DNA of 52,894 bases from the NCBI GenBank assembly GCA_029882915.1, contig JAOUJZ010000009.1, positions 1-52,894 of the forward strand, given 5' to 3'. The DNA is from Gammaproteobacteria bacterium (GTDB lineage: Bacteria > Pseudomonadota > Gammaproteobacteria > Nitrosococcales > Methylophagaceae). Below are positions 45,130 through 52,894 of this stretch, one piece after another. The stretch's first letter is position 1, and each line of letters begins with the position of its first letter. The notes beneath the pieces were generated by a model that ran no database searches, was not told where the DNA came from, and saw nothing but the letters and a program-made list of their open reading frames with translations. A program made the translations under genes and the position numbers.

Positions 45130-47217
45130 TTATACATGTCCAAAATCAATTTTGTGTCCAAACCATCTATTTATCAGGGCATCCGTATTTTCAGGTGTTG
45201 TTTGTAAAAATCGATCGGCCGCCCCTGACATCACTGATAACAGATCCTGATCTTCAAGTAGATTCGCTACTCTAAATGCTGGCAACCCTGTTTGGCGAGT
45301 ACCTAATAATTCACCTGGTCCTCGCAGTTCCAGATCACGCTGAGCAATCACAAACCCATCATTAGTATCACGTAAACAACTCAATCGCGACTGACCATGT
45401 TCAGATAATGGTGGGTGATACATTAGTACACAATGACTTTGCACACTTCCTCGTCCGACCCTGCCGCGCAATTGATGCAATTGTGCCAATCCGAGACGTT
45501 CGGCATTTTCTATCACCATTAAACTGGCATTGGGTACATCGACCCCGACTTCAATCACCGTAGTAGCAATTAATAAATCAATCTCTCCTGATTTAAATGC
45601 CTGCATAGTCGATTCTTTATCGGCAGCTTTCATGCGTCCGTGCACCAAGGCTATCTTCAGATCAGGTAATGCCTGCTGCAACTCTGTTGCCGCATCTTCT
45701 GCTGCCTGACATTGCAAATGTTCTGATTCCTCAATCAGTGTACACACCCAATAAACTTGACGCTTGTCCACACATGCAGCGTGTACACGCTGTACAATTT
45801 CACTACGACGAGAGTCAGGAACCACAACCGTAGTAACCGGACTACGGCCTGGTGGTAACTCATCAATCACCGATACATTCAAATCCGCATAAGCTGTCAT
45901 GGCTAAGGTTCTGGGTATCGGTGTTGCAGTCATCACCAGTTGATGAGGAAAGCTATTCACCTGACGCCCTTTATCACGTAATGCCAATCGTTGATGAACA
46001 CCAAATCGATGTTGCTCATCAATCACAACCAGTCCCAGGTTGTTAAATACCACCTCATCCTGAAATAAAGCATGGGTTCCCACGGCAACCTGAATGTCGC
46101 CGGCATTTAATTCAGTAAGGACCTGCCTTCGCTGCGCTGCTGTTTGTTTCCCTGCACACCAGCCGACTTTGATTCCGAGAGGTTCCAACCATATTTTAAA
46201 CGTTTGCAGATGTTGTTCTGCCAACAACTCGGTCGGAGCCATCATCACTGCTTGGTAGCCTGCCGCTACCGCTTCTACGACCGCAATGGCAGCAACCACT
46301 GTTTTTCCCGAACCCACATCGCCTTGCACTAAGCGTTGCATCGGCACGGATTGACCTATATCTGTCAGGATCTCATCCACGACACGATGTTGAGCGCTGG
46401 TTAACGGAAAGGGCAGATGGGCCAGCAATGCCTGTCGATGTTTTTTATCCCCATTGAGTATCGGTGCAGCATGTTTCTGAGTATTGGCTCTCACTCGACG
46501 CATACTGATCTGCTGTGCTAACAGTTCTTCATAGGCTAGGCGCCGTTGAGTTGGATGCTTGCGATCCAGCAACTGTTGAACATCCACATCCGGCGGTGGG
46601 CGATGCACATAGCGTAATGCCTCTGTCAAAGAATAATTGGCAACAGGATGTATGCGTACCGAATCTGATAACAGCTCTGGCATGGTCTGGCTATCGAGAC
46701 AGGCTAAAGCTTGTTGCATTAATTTGCGAAAACTAAGCTGATGCAATCCTTCTGTGACCGGATAAATGGGAGTTAATTCCGCATCAACAGCGATAACTGT
46801 ATCAGCAGCAATGATCTGATATTCAGGATGCACCATCTCCAGTGATGACGGACCGTTACGCACCTCGCCAAAACAACGTACTCTAGCCCCTTGTGCAAGA
46901 TGTTGTTGCTGAACTTTAGAAAAATGGAAAAAACGTAACACCAGCGACCCGGTTCCGTCTTCAATATGACACAGCAGAGAGCGACGGCGACCAAATTTGA
47001 TTTGGGACAAACGCACTGTGCCTTCAACCAGACATTCCTGTTGTAATCTCAGTGACCCTAAAGGCAACAACCGTGTCCTGTCCTGATATCTTAGGGGTAA
47101 ATGAAACAGCAGATCCTGAATCTCTGTAATACCCAGTTTTTGTAAACGTTCAGCAACCTTGCTACCCACACCTTTCAGCACAGTGACAGGTTGCGATAAC
47201 GCCACATCGTCCATCAC
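45130..47217 (-). CDS. recG: ATP-dependent DNA helicase RecG
   Basis: The 695-residue branched-DNA helicase regresses stalled forks. The N-terminal wedge/OB domain occupies about residues 1-230; the helicase core has Walker A GDVGSGKT (299-306), DEQH box (400-403) followed by RFGVHQR, and motif VI in QLRGRVGRG. Length and order match E. coli RecG (693). It lies after ridA and before ubiC. It begins MMDDVALSQPVTVLKGVG, with the second Met also possible. Confidence 0.96.
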   Translation of the reverse strand: MMDDVALSQPVTVLKGVGSKVAERLQKLGITEIQDLLFHLPLRYQDRTRLLPLGSLRLQQECLVEGTVRLSQIKFGRRRSLLCHIEDGTGSLVLRFFHFSKVQQQHLAQGARVRCFGEVRNGPSSLEMVHPEYQIIAADTVIAVDAELTPIYPVTEGLHQLSFRKLMQQALACLDSQTMPELLSDSVRIHPVANYSLTEALRYVHRPPPDVDVQQLLDRKHPTQRRLAYEELLAQQISMRRVRANTQKHAAPILNGDKKHRQALLAHLPFPLTSAQHRVVDEILTDIGQSVPMQRLVQGDVGSGKTVVAAIAVVEAVAAGYQAVMMAPTELLAEQHLQTFKIWLEPLGIKVGWCAGKQTAAQRRQVLTELNAGDIQVAVGTHALFQDEVVFNNLGLVVIDEQHRFGVHQRLALRDKGRQVNSFPHQLVMTATPIPRTLAMTAYADLNVSVIDELPPGRSPVTTVVVPDSRRSEIVQRVHAACVDKRQVYWVCTLIEESEHLQCQAAEDAATELQQALPDLKIALVHGRMKAADKESTMQAFKSGEIDLLIATTVIEVGVDVPNASLMVIENAERLGLAQLHQLRGRVGRGSVQSHCVLMYHPPLSEHGQSRLSCLRDTNDGFVIAQRDLELRGPGELLGTRQTGLPAFRVANLLEDQDLLSVMSGAADRFLQTTPENTDALINRWFGHKIDFGHV

Positions 47218-47233
47218 AATTTAACGGATCAGG

Positions 47234-47620
47234 CTATGCGCCTAAATGCATCACAGCATCCATTTCAACAGGCACGTCTTTAGGCAATGAAGCTACACCA
47301 ATTGCCGCACGTGCTGGATATGGCTGCTGAAAATACTCAGCCATAATCTCATTTACAGTGCCAAAATAGCTTAAATCAGTTAAAAAGATATTTAGCTTAA
47401 CAACGTCTTGTAAACTACCACCTGCAGCCTCAGCAACAGCAGTCAAATTATCAAACACCCGACGAACCTGAGTAGAAAAATCACCTTCAATCACAGCCAT
47501 GGTTTCAGGCACTAAAGGAATTTGTCCTGACAAATACACCACGTCACCAACTTTCACTGCTTGTGAATAAGTACCAATTGCTTCGGGTGCTTTTGATGTA
47601 TGAATGATTTCTCGTGCCAT
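47234..47620 (-). CDS. ridA: RidA family reactive enamine/imine deaminase
   Basis: The 128-residue protein removes reactive 2-aminoacrylate intermediates. From the ATG at 47620 ([16 protein letters not shown], with GGAG 8 nt upstream) it shows YLSGQIPL, the catalytic arginine in [12 protein letters not shown] and E in VPVEMDAV. An upstream ATG at 47638 adds six residues without support. It is encoded between spoT and recG. A hairpin (47636-47653) lies in the intergenic space. Confidence 0.93.
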   Translation of the reverse strand: MAREIIHTSKAPEAIGTYSQAVKVGDVVYLSGQIPLVPETMAVIEGDFSTQVRRVFDNLTAVAEAAGGSLQDVVKLNIFLTDLSYFGTVNEIMAEYFQQPYPARAAIGVASLPKDVPVEMDAVMHLGA

Positions 47621-47635
47621 ATTGTTCTCCGTTAT

Positions 47636-47653
47636 CACCGTTCAGAAACGGTG
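47636..47653 (-). repeat. Hairpin between spoT and ridA
   Basis: CACCGTT and AACGGTG form a 7-bp perfect stem with a 4-nt loop (CAGA on the plus strand) in the 77-nt spoT-ridA gap. No U-run follows in the direction of transcription, so it is not an intrinsic terminator. It may be a processing or stability element. Confidence 0.45.
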
Positions 47654-47697
47654 TATCTATAAAAGTAAGTTTTTAAAATTATGCCGGATTGAATTAT

Positions 47698-49860
47698 TTA
47701 ATTAATCCGTGTTATTCGCTCAACCATGTCAATATGTCGCAGGCGTCTAATAACGCGAGCTAAGTGTTGTCGACCAGTCACATCAATGGTTAATCTCAAA
47801 TCTGAATAGCCAGTATCTCGCTCATCCACGACGACATTATCAATATTTGAACCCATTTCTGAAATAGCCACTGCAATAGTCGCCAAAACACCACGTTGAT
47901 TATGCGCCTGAACTAAAATATCCACTGGAAGCTCACGAGTTACGTCATCAGCCCATACTACCTCAAGCCATTTTTCATTTTGGTCGCGTAATTTACTCGT
48001 GTTTTTACAATTTAACTGATGCACAACGATACCACGACCAGCACTGACAAAACCTTGAATAGGATCGCCTGGAATAGGATGACAACAACGAGCAAAACTG
48101 ACCACCATCCCTTCCGTACCAGCAATCACTAAAGGCTGTGCCTGCTGCTCTTCAAATGTCGCGTCGTCATGTACCAATTTCTGAGCAACCCATAATACCT
48201 GTCGATTACCCAAACCAATTTCATTCAAAACCTGATCAAAATCATCAACTTCAAGCTCTTTAAGAAGTTCATCAATCTGCTGTTGAGACACATCATTCAA
48301 ATTGGTTGAGAAGGCATTAAGGTGCTTATTCAATAACCTTTTACCTAACAGTACAGCCTCTTCATTACGAAGCTGTTTCAAATAATGTCGGATATTTGAG
48401 CGTGCTTTTGCTGTTGTGACAAAATTGAGCCATGCCGGGTTTGCATTAGGTGTCTTGGCGGTAATAATTTCCACAGATTGGCCTGTCTCTAATTGTGTAC
48501 TTAAAGGAACCAGATGGCGGCCAACCCTTGCTGCTACACAAGAATTTCCGACATCGGAATGCACAGCATAGGCAAAATCAACCACCGTTGCACCTCTAGG
48601 TAAAGCCATGATCGCGCCTTTTGGCGTAGATACATAAACTTCATCTGGAAACAAATCGATACGTAAGTTTTCCAGAAACTCTATCGAATCACCGGAACCT
48701 TTTTGCATTTCCAGAATATTGTGTAGCCACTGACGAGCAAGACTATGAGCCTGATTACTGCCTTCACTTTTACCTGTTTTATAGAGCCAATGAGCAGCAA
48801 CACCCGCTTCTGCCATTTGGTCCATATCACGTGAACGGATCTGAACTTCAACTGGCACACCATAGGGGCCAAATAACACCGTATGCAATGATTGATAACC
48901 ATTAGCTTTTGGAATGGCGATATAGTCTTTAAACTTACTTTGTACCGGTTTATAAAGGTTATGTACCACGCCTAGCATGCGGTAACACGAGTCGACATCA
49001 TCAACGACAATACGAAACGCATACACATCCATAACATCAGAAAATGGCAATCGTTTATTCACCATCTTCTGATAGAGGCTATAGAGATTTTTTTCACGAC
49101 CCTGAATATCAGCCGTTATCCCTTCTTGCTCCATTCGGTTAAGAATGGATGCAGTGATTTGGCTGACAATTTCTTTGCGATTACCACGTGCTTTACGTAC
49201 CGCGTCAGCCAACACACGGTAGCGAATTGGATATAAGACATGAAACCCCAAATCTTCCAATTCACACCGCATCAGATTCATGCCTAGACGTTGAGCTATA
49301 GGCGCATAAATCGTTAAGGTTTCATTCGCAATACGGCGACGTTTTTCTGGACGTAAATGCCCTAAAGTTCGCATATTATGAAGACGGTCTGCCAATTTAA
49401 CGATGATCACTCGAATATCGCGTGACATCGCCAACATCATTTTTCTTAGATTTTCAGCCTGGGCGTGTCGCTGGGTTTCAAATGCCGCCTTGGCGAGTTT
49501 ACTGACACCATCAACCAGTAAGGCCACTTCTTCGCTGAATTCGGCGGCCAGTGCTTTACGGCTAACCTTAGTATCTTCAATGACATCGTGTAACAGACCC
49601 GCCATAATGCATTCATGATCCATGTGCATCATAGCTAAAACATGGGCTACAGCTAATGGGTGGGAGATATACGGTTCACCTGAACGGCGAGTCTGGCTAC
49701 CATGCGCCTGCTCAGCAAAAAAATAGGCACGACGAATATCATCGACCTGCTTGCTTTCTAAATAATTGGACGTCGCAAAGCACAAGTCTTCAATCGTAAG
49801 TTGGGGTTCAGAATCATGAACCAGCTCCAGCTCAGAAGCGACTGTTGTCTTTGCGTTCAC
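47698..49860 (-). CDS. spoT: Bifunctional (p)ppGpp synthetase/hydrolase SpoT
   Basis: The 720-residue enzyme makes and degrades the alarmone (p)ppGpp. The hydrolase HD domain has H67, H91-D92 in LLHDVIEDT, with KLADRLHNMRTL following; the synthetase domain includes YAFRIVVDD and GYQSLHTVLFGPYGVPVEVQIR. A TGS domain (about 400-460; PRGATVVDFAYAVHSDVGNSC) and an ACT domain near 645-715 complete the layout. The hydrolase residues are intact, unlike RelA. rpoZ, upstream, encodes a subunit that transmits the alarmone effect in E. coli; here the two are 5 nt apart. Confidence 0.96.
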   Translation of the reverse strand: MNAKTTVASELELVHDSEPQLTIEDLCFATSNYLESKQVDDIRRAYFFAEQAHGSQTRRSGEPYISHPLAVAHVLAMMHMDHECIMAGLLHDVIEDTKVSRKALAAEFSEEVALLVDGVSKLAKAAFETQRHAQAENLRKMMLAMSRDIRVIIVKLADRLHNMRTLGHLRPEKRRRIANETLTIYAPIAQRLGMNLMRCELEDLGFHVLYPIRYRVLADAVRKARGNRKEIVSQITASILNRMEQEGITADIQGREKNLYSLYQKMVNKRLPFSDVMDVYAFRIVVDDVDSCYRMLGVVHNLYKPVQSKFKDYIAIPKANGYQSLHTVLFGPYGVPVEVQIRSRDMDQMAEAGVAAHWLYKTGKSEGSNQAHSLARQWLHNILEMQKGSGDSIEFLENLRIDLFPDEVYVSTPKGAIMALPRGATVVDFAYAVHSDVGNSCVAARVGRHLVPLSTQLETGQSVEIITAKTPNANPAWLNFVTTAKARSNIRHYLKQLRNEEAVLLGKRLLNKHLNAFSTNLNDVSQQQIDELLKELEVDDFDQVLNEIGLGNRQVLWVAQKLVHDDATFEEQQAQPLVIAGTEGMVVSFARCCHPIPGDPIQGFVSAGRGIVVHQLNCKNTSKLRDQNEKWLEVVWADDVTRELPVDILVQAHNQRGVLATIAVAISEMGSNIDNVVVDERDTGYSDLRLTIDVTGRQHLARVIRRLRHIDMVERITRIN

Positions 49861-49865
49861 AAGAT

Positions 49866-50126
49866 TTAGTCTTCTGCTTGTAACTCTTCTTCGCTTACGA
49901 TGCTTTCTTCAGCATGCTGACGGGCACTGCTTTTTTCCAGAATACTGGCATCAATCAAACCCGCTGCAATTTCACGTAATGCAAGCACGCTTGGTTTATC
50001 ATTATCAATCTCAACCATGGGTTCGGCACCCATTGCAATTTCACGTGCACGTTTAGCCGCGATCAGCACTAACTGAAAACGATTTTCAACGTTGTCCAAA
50101 CAATCTTCCACTGTTGTACGTGCCAT
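49866..50126 (-). CDS. rpoZ: RNA polymerase omega subunit
   Basis: The 86-residue subunit opens [20 protein letters not shown], followed by AAKRAREI, the classic omega core. It stabilises RNA polymerase beta-prime and forms part of a ppGpp site in E. coli. It lies between gmk and spoT, as in most gammaproteobacteria. Confidence 0.96.
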   Translation of the reverse strand: MARTTVEDCLDNVENRFQLVLIAAKRAREIAMGAEPMVEIDNDKPSVLALREIAAGLIDASILEKSSARQHAEESIVSEEELQAED

Positions 50127-50175
50127 TTCATTTACCCCAAAATAAAAACATTTAATTTTACGAAATATCCAGCAC

Positions 50176-50787
50176 TTAGGCCAGAAGTTCTGTCAACAAT
50201 TGTTGGTGAACCTGTTTTTGAACAGTCAGCGAATGTCGCTTTGCCTTAATAACGGCAGCTAAATTTCCCAACGCTTGATCAAAATCATCATTCACTATCA
50301 AATAATCAAACTCAATATAATGCGACATCTCAGCCTCAGCGTCTCTCATCCTGCGAGCAATTGTCTCTTCATCATCTTGTCCCCTACCACGCAAACGTTG
50401 TTCTAGAGCCAACTTCGATGGCGGTAGAATAAAAATACTAATCGAATCAGGATAATTTCTACGAACTTGGGCTGCACCCTGCCAGTCAATTTCAAGAATC
50501 ACATCGTAACCCTGTTTTAACTGTGCCATTACAGCCTCAGACGATGTGCCATAAAAATTATCAAAAACAGTAGCAGATTCTAAAAATGCGCCCGCGTCAC
50601 GCATTTGCGCAAATTGTTCCTGATTGATGAAAAAATAATCCTGACCATCAACCTCACCTGCACGAGCTGGACGCGTGGTATGAGAAACCGACAAACGTAT
50701 GCTTGGATGTTTGGCCACCAGTGCATTCACTAAACTGGTCTTTCCCGCACCCGAGGGCGCAGCTACTATAAAAAGACTGCCACTCAT
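50176..50787 (-). CDS. gmk: Guanylate kinase
   Basis: The 203-residue enzyme phosphorylates GMP to GDP. P-loop APSGAGKTS is at 10-18, the GMP-binding segment [17 protein letters not shown] near 35-51, and DIDWQGA-type [11 protein letters not shown] near 98-108. It lies 9 nt after the yicC stop. It is upstream of the ppGpp genes rpoZ and spoT and supplies guanine nucleotides. Confidence 0.97.
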   Translation of the reverse strand: MSGSLFIVAAPSGAGKTSLVNALVAKHPSIRLSVSHTTRPARAGEVDGQDYFFINQEQFAQMRDAGAFLESATVFDNFYGTSSEAVMAQLKQGYDVILEIDWQGAAQVRRNYPDSISIFILPPSKLALEQRLRGRGQDDEETIARRMRDAEAEMSHYIEFDYLIVNDDFDQALGNLAAVIKAKRHSLTVQKQVHQQLLTELLA

Positions 50788-50796
50788 ATCATTTTC

Positions 50797-51663
50797 CTAC
50801 TCAATATTCTGTATCTGCTCACGCATCTGTTCTATCAACACTTTTAACTCCACTGAATTTTGAGTGGTATCTGTGTTAATCGATTTTGATGCCAGAGTGT
50901 TGGCTTCGCGATTCAATTCCTGCATTAGAAAGTCTAATCGACGACCGACCTGTTCATCACGTTGCAATACATTTTGTACTTCCGTGACATGGTTTTGTAA
51001 TCGATCCAACTCCTCTGCCACATCGCTCTTCTGTGCCAGTAAGACCAATTCCTGTTCCAAGCGTTCAGGATCTAGATTGACTTTCAATTCTTCAACGCGA
51101 GTCAGCAACCGTTCTCTATGCTGAGCAAGAATTTCGGGCATTCGTTGACGTGTCTCAATCGCAATAGTGTTAATGTCATCACAGCGTTGTTCGATCATTT
51201 TTTGCAGTGCTGCCCCTTCTGTTTCACGCGTAGTGATCAATTCATCAATGGCGTGATTTAAGGATGCCAGCACCGTTTTATTTAAACTGTCTTGATCCAA
51301 TGTATCGGCCTTTAGAACACCTGGCCATTGCAATACTTTTAACATATCAATCGGTGCGGGACGCGTGGTCATCATGGCCAAAGCATCACAGTTTTCTATC
51401 ACTGATCTCGCCAATGACAAATCCATTTCCAACGATATCTCCTGCTGTTCAGGCACTTTATAACGCAGCACAGCATCAACCTTACCTCTTGCCAACTTAT
51501 CGGCAAACAGTTTTCTTATTTGCATTTCCAAAGGCCGGAATCGCTCATCAAGACGAAGGGAGACTTCAAGGTAACGGTGATTAACACTTCGAACTTCCCA
51601 CGTCAGGTCACCTTGTTCTGTTTGCTCCTCATGTCGAGCAAATGCAGTCATACTCCGGGTCAC
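50797..51663 (-). CDS. yicC: YicC family endoribonuclease/stress protein
   Basis: The 288-residue protein starts at a GTG at 51663 (V/M-TRSMTAFARHE), with AGGAAC seven nt upstream; the frame extends to an ATG at 51717, but that would add 18 residues not usual for the family. The YicC N-terminal (RSVNHRYLEVSLRLDERFR) and C-terminal (QVGRRLDFLMQELNREANTLASKS) domains are both typical. It diverges from rph, a standard pair, and heads the minus-strand run ending near 41.4 kb. YicC proteins are implicated in RNA decay. Confidence 0.93.
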   Translation of the reverse strand: MTRSMTAFARHEEQTEQGDLTWEVRSVNHRYLEVSLRLDERFRPLEMQIRKLFADKLARGKVDAVLRYKVPEQQEISLEMDLSLARSVIENCDALAMMTTRPAPIDMLKVLQWPGVLKADTLDQDSLNKTVLASLNHAIDELITTRETEGAALQKMIEQRCDDINTIAIETRQRMPEILAQHRERLLTRVEELKVNLDPERLEQELVLLAQKSDVAEELDRLQNHVTEVQNVLQRDEQVGRRLDFLMQELNREANTLASKSINTDTTQNSVELKVLIEQMREQIQNIE

Positions 51664-51746
51664 TATAGTTCCTAAAATTTGCTGGTAATAACACATCTTA
51701 ACCAAAAGACTGGGCAAAAAGCACCCGTTATGTTGCCATAGCCACG

Positions 51747-51752
51747 TATAAT
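51747..51752 (+). promoter_or_regulatory. Candidate -10 box for rph
   Basis: TATAAT lies 34 nt before the rph start codon in the 122-nt gap between the divergent yicC and rph starts. No good -35 is found at the right distance, so the assignment is weak. Confidence 0.3.
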
Positions 51753-51785
51753 GTCGCCATTATCTAAATTATAAGGAACTGTTCT

Positions 51786-52502
51786 ATGCGTCCCAGCGGT
51801 CGTCAGCCCCATGATCTACGCAACATCACTATCACTCGCAATTATACTAAACATGCTGAAGGAGCTGTGTTGGTAGAATTTGGAGACACCAAAGTCCTAT
51901 GTACTGCTTCGGTAGAAGAACGCATTCCACAATTTCTGCGCGGCAAGGGCGAAGGCTGGGTAACGGCTGAATACGGCATGTTGCCACGCTCAACCGGTAG
52001 CCGTATGGCACGTGAATCTGCCCGAGGAAAGCAAGGCGGTCGAACCATGGAAATTCAACGTCTTATAGGACGTTCTCTTCGTGCAGCCATTGATTTAAAA
52101 GCCCTTGGCGAACGTAGCATCACCATTGATTGTGATGTCATTCAAGCCGATGGCGGTACACGAACTGCTTCGATTACAGGCGCCTTTGTCGCATTACACG
52201 ATGCAATTGATTATTTGCTGACAAAGAAAAAAATTAAAAAAAGTCCGCTACATGGTCAAATTGCCTCCGTGTCAGTGGGTATTTATCAAGGAACAGCAGT
52301 ACTTGATCTCGATTATGCTGAAGATTCCAGTGCCGAAACAGATATGAATGTAGTTATGAATGATGCTGGTGCTTATATAGAACTACAAGGCACTGCTGAA
52401 GGTCATGCCTTCCGTGCTGATGAGCTGCAAGCCATGCTAGATCTCGCCAAAGAAGGCATTGAGACTTTGATGGTCAAACAACGTGAAGCCTTGTCTGAAT
52501 AA
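51786..52502 (+). CDS. rph: Ribonuclease PH
   Basis: The 238-residue phosphorolytic 3'-5' exoribonuclease trims tRNA 3' ends. It opens [16 protein letters not shown], and has [28 protein letters not shown] and [20 protein letters not shown], both phosphate- and metal-binding segments. AAGGA precedes the ATG by about eight nt. It is intact, unlike the frameshifted copy in laboratory E. coli K-12 strains. Its stop overlaps the rdgB start (TAATG). Confidence 0.97.
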   Translation: MRPSGRQPHDLRNITITRNYTKHAEGAVLVEFGDTKVLCTASVEERIPQFLRGKGEGWVTAEYGMLPRSTGSRMARESARGKQGGRTMEIQRLIGRSLRAAIDLKALGERSITIDCDVIQADGGTRTASITGAFVALHDAIDYLLTKKKIKKSPLHGQIASVSVGIYQGTAVLDLDYAEDSSAETDMNVVMNDAGAYIELQGTAEGHAFRADELQAMLDLAKEGIETLMVKQREALSE

Positions 52503-52894
52503 TGACAAAAATTGTTTTAGCCAGTGGTAACAAGGGAAAATTAACCGAATTTTCCCAGTTGTTTTCCCCAATGAAGATTGAGGTCGTACCACAATCTGAC
52601 TTCAAAGTACCTGAAGCCGAAGAAATCGGTTTGAGCTTTGTCGAAAATGCCATCATCAAAGCTCGTAATGCAGCTCACCATACTGGGTTAGCAGCGATTG
52701 CAGATGATTCTGGCATTGAAGTTGATGCATTGAACGGTGCACCAGGGATATATTCAGCTCGCTACGCAGGTTTAAATGCCAGTGATGACGAAAATCTTCA
52801 TGCACTCCTGACCGCATTACAAGATGTGCCAGACAATGAACGAACAGCCCGTTATCAGTGTCTATTGGTTTACATGCGTCATGCAGAAGATCCG
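52502..52894 (+). CDS. rdgB: XTP/dITP diphosphatase RdgB (5' part, cut by window end)
   Basis: The first 131 residues are present and the frame stays open at the window edge. The start has [13 protein letters not shown] (substrate-binding SGNxxK), and [23 protein letters not shown] carries the catalytic aspartates. The enzyme removes non-canonical purine nucleotides such as ITP and XTP. The TAATG overlap with rph suggests coupling. Family length is about 197, so roughly 65 residues are missing. Confidence 0.95.
   Translation, partial: MTKIVLASGNKGKLTEFSQLFSPMKIEVVPQSDFKVPEAEEIGLSFVENAIIKARNAAHHTGLAAIADDSGIEVDALNGAPGIYSARYAGLNASDDENLHALLTALQDVPDNERTARYQCLLVYMRHAEDP

Noticed and set aside
1-52894. 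CRISPR array, tRNA/rRNA genes, insertion sequence or prophage
   Set aside because: Nothing in the gaps or reading frames resembles regular spaced repeats, tRNA/rRNA, transposases or phage proteins.

Overview
The window reads as an ordinary, gene-dense chromosomal segment of a gammaproteobacterium. Evidence for this is the gene order lolC/E-lolD / DUF2062 / exbB-exbD-msbA-lpxK-ycaR-kdsB, divergent rne and rluC, bioB-F-H-C-D, and yicC-gmk-rpoZ-spoT-ridA-recG facing rph-rdgB. Protein signatures and the moderately AT-rich coding suit a free-living marine or methylotrophic lineage such as the Methylophaga/Thiotrichales area, but no gene here proves a genus. I see no phage, insertion sequence, CRISPR array, tRNA or rRNA.

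Layout. 1-8.6 kb: rpiA, the Lol ABC exporter, and an envelope operon (ExbB/ExbD-like pair, MsbA, LpxK, YcaR, KdsB). Between the DUF2062 gene and exbB lies a wrecked comEC, with recognisable N- and C-terminal ends, stops, frameshifts and a large internal deletion. 8.5-11.7 kb: a small unknown gene and RNase E with a structured leader. 11.7-17.4 kb: rluC, a HAD phosphatase, an SppA-type protease, a tiny unknown gene, an HDOD protein, adk, a ketohexokinase-like kinase and a Rieske protein. 17.4-22.2 kb: tmcA, then a trio of receiver protein, zinc-ribbon protein and PilB/GspE-type ATPase, then slyX. 22.2-28.1 kb: metH, PIN-PhoH ATPase and a PilZ-like protein. 28.1-33.3 kb: an RND efflux pair and a glutathione-transferase-like protein. 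33.3-38.5 kb: the biotin operon followed by a lipoprotein protease of the LapG/BTLCP family. 38.5-42.2 kb: comF, a GAF-GGDEF cyclase, a K+-channel-like protein, a membrane protein of unknown function, and a DUF4124-nuclease. 42.2-51.7 kb (minus strand): a di-iron metallo-beta-lactamase-fold protein with a chemoreceptor-like partner, then ubiA, ubiC, recG, ridA, spoT, rpoZ, gmk and yicC. 51.8 kb to the end: rph and the start of rdgB.

Most genes are housekeeping: lipid A/Kdo synthesis, lipoprotein sorting, RNA decay, biotin, methionine, ubiquinone and stringent response. The less ordinary parts are the decayed comEC (while comF is intact), the ODP-like protein paired with a soluble protein that carries two degenerate chemoreceptor-tip motifs, the isolated receiver/zinc-ribbon/PilB trio, and scattered c-di-GMP parts (GGDEF enzyme, PilZ-like protein with split motifs, LapG-family protease). 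All identities come from reading motifs and synteny by eye; no database search was run.
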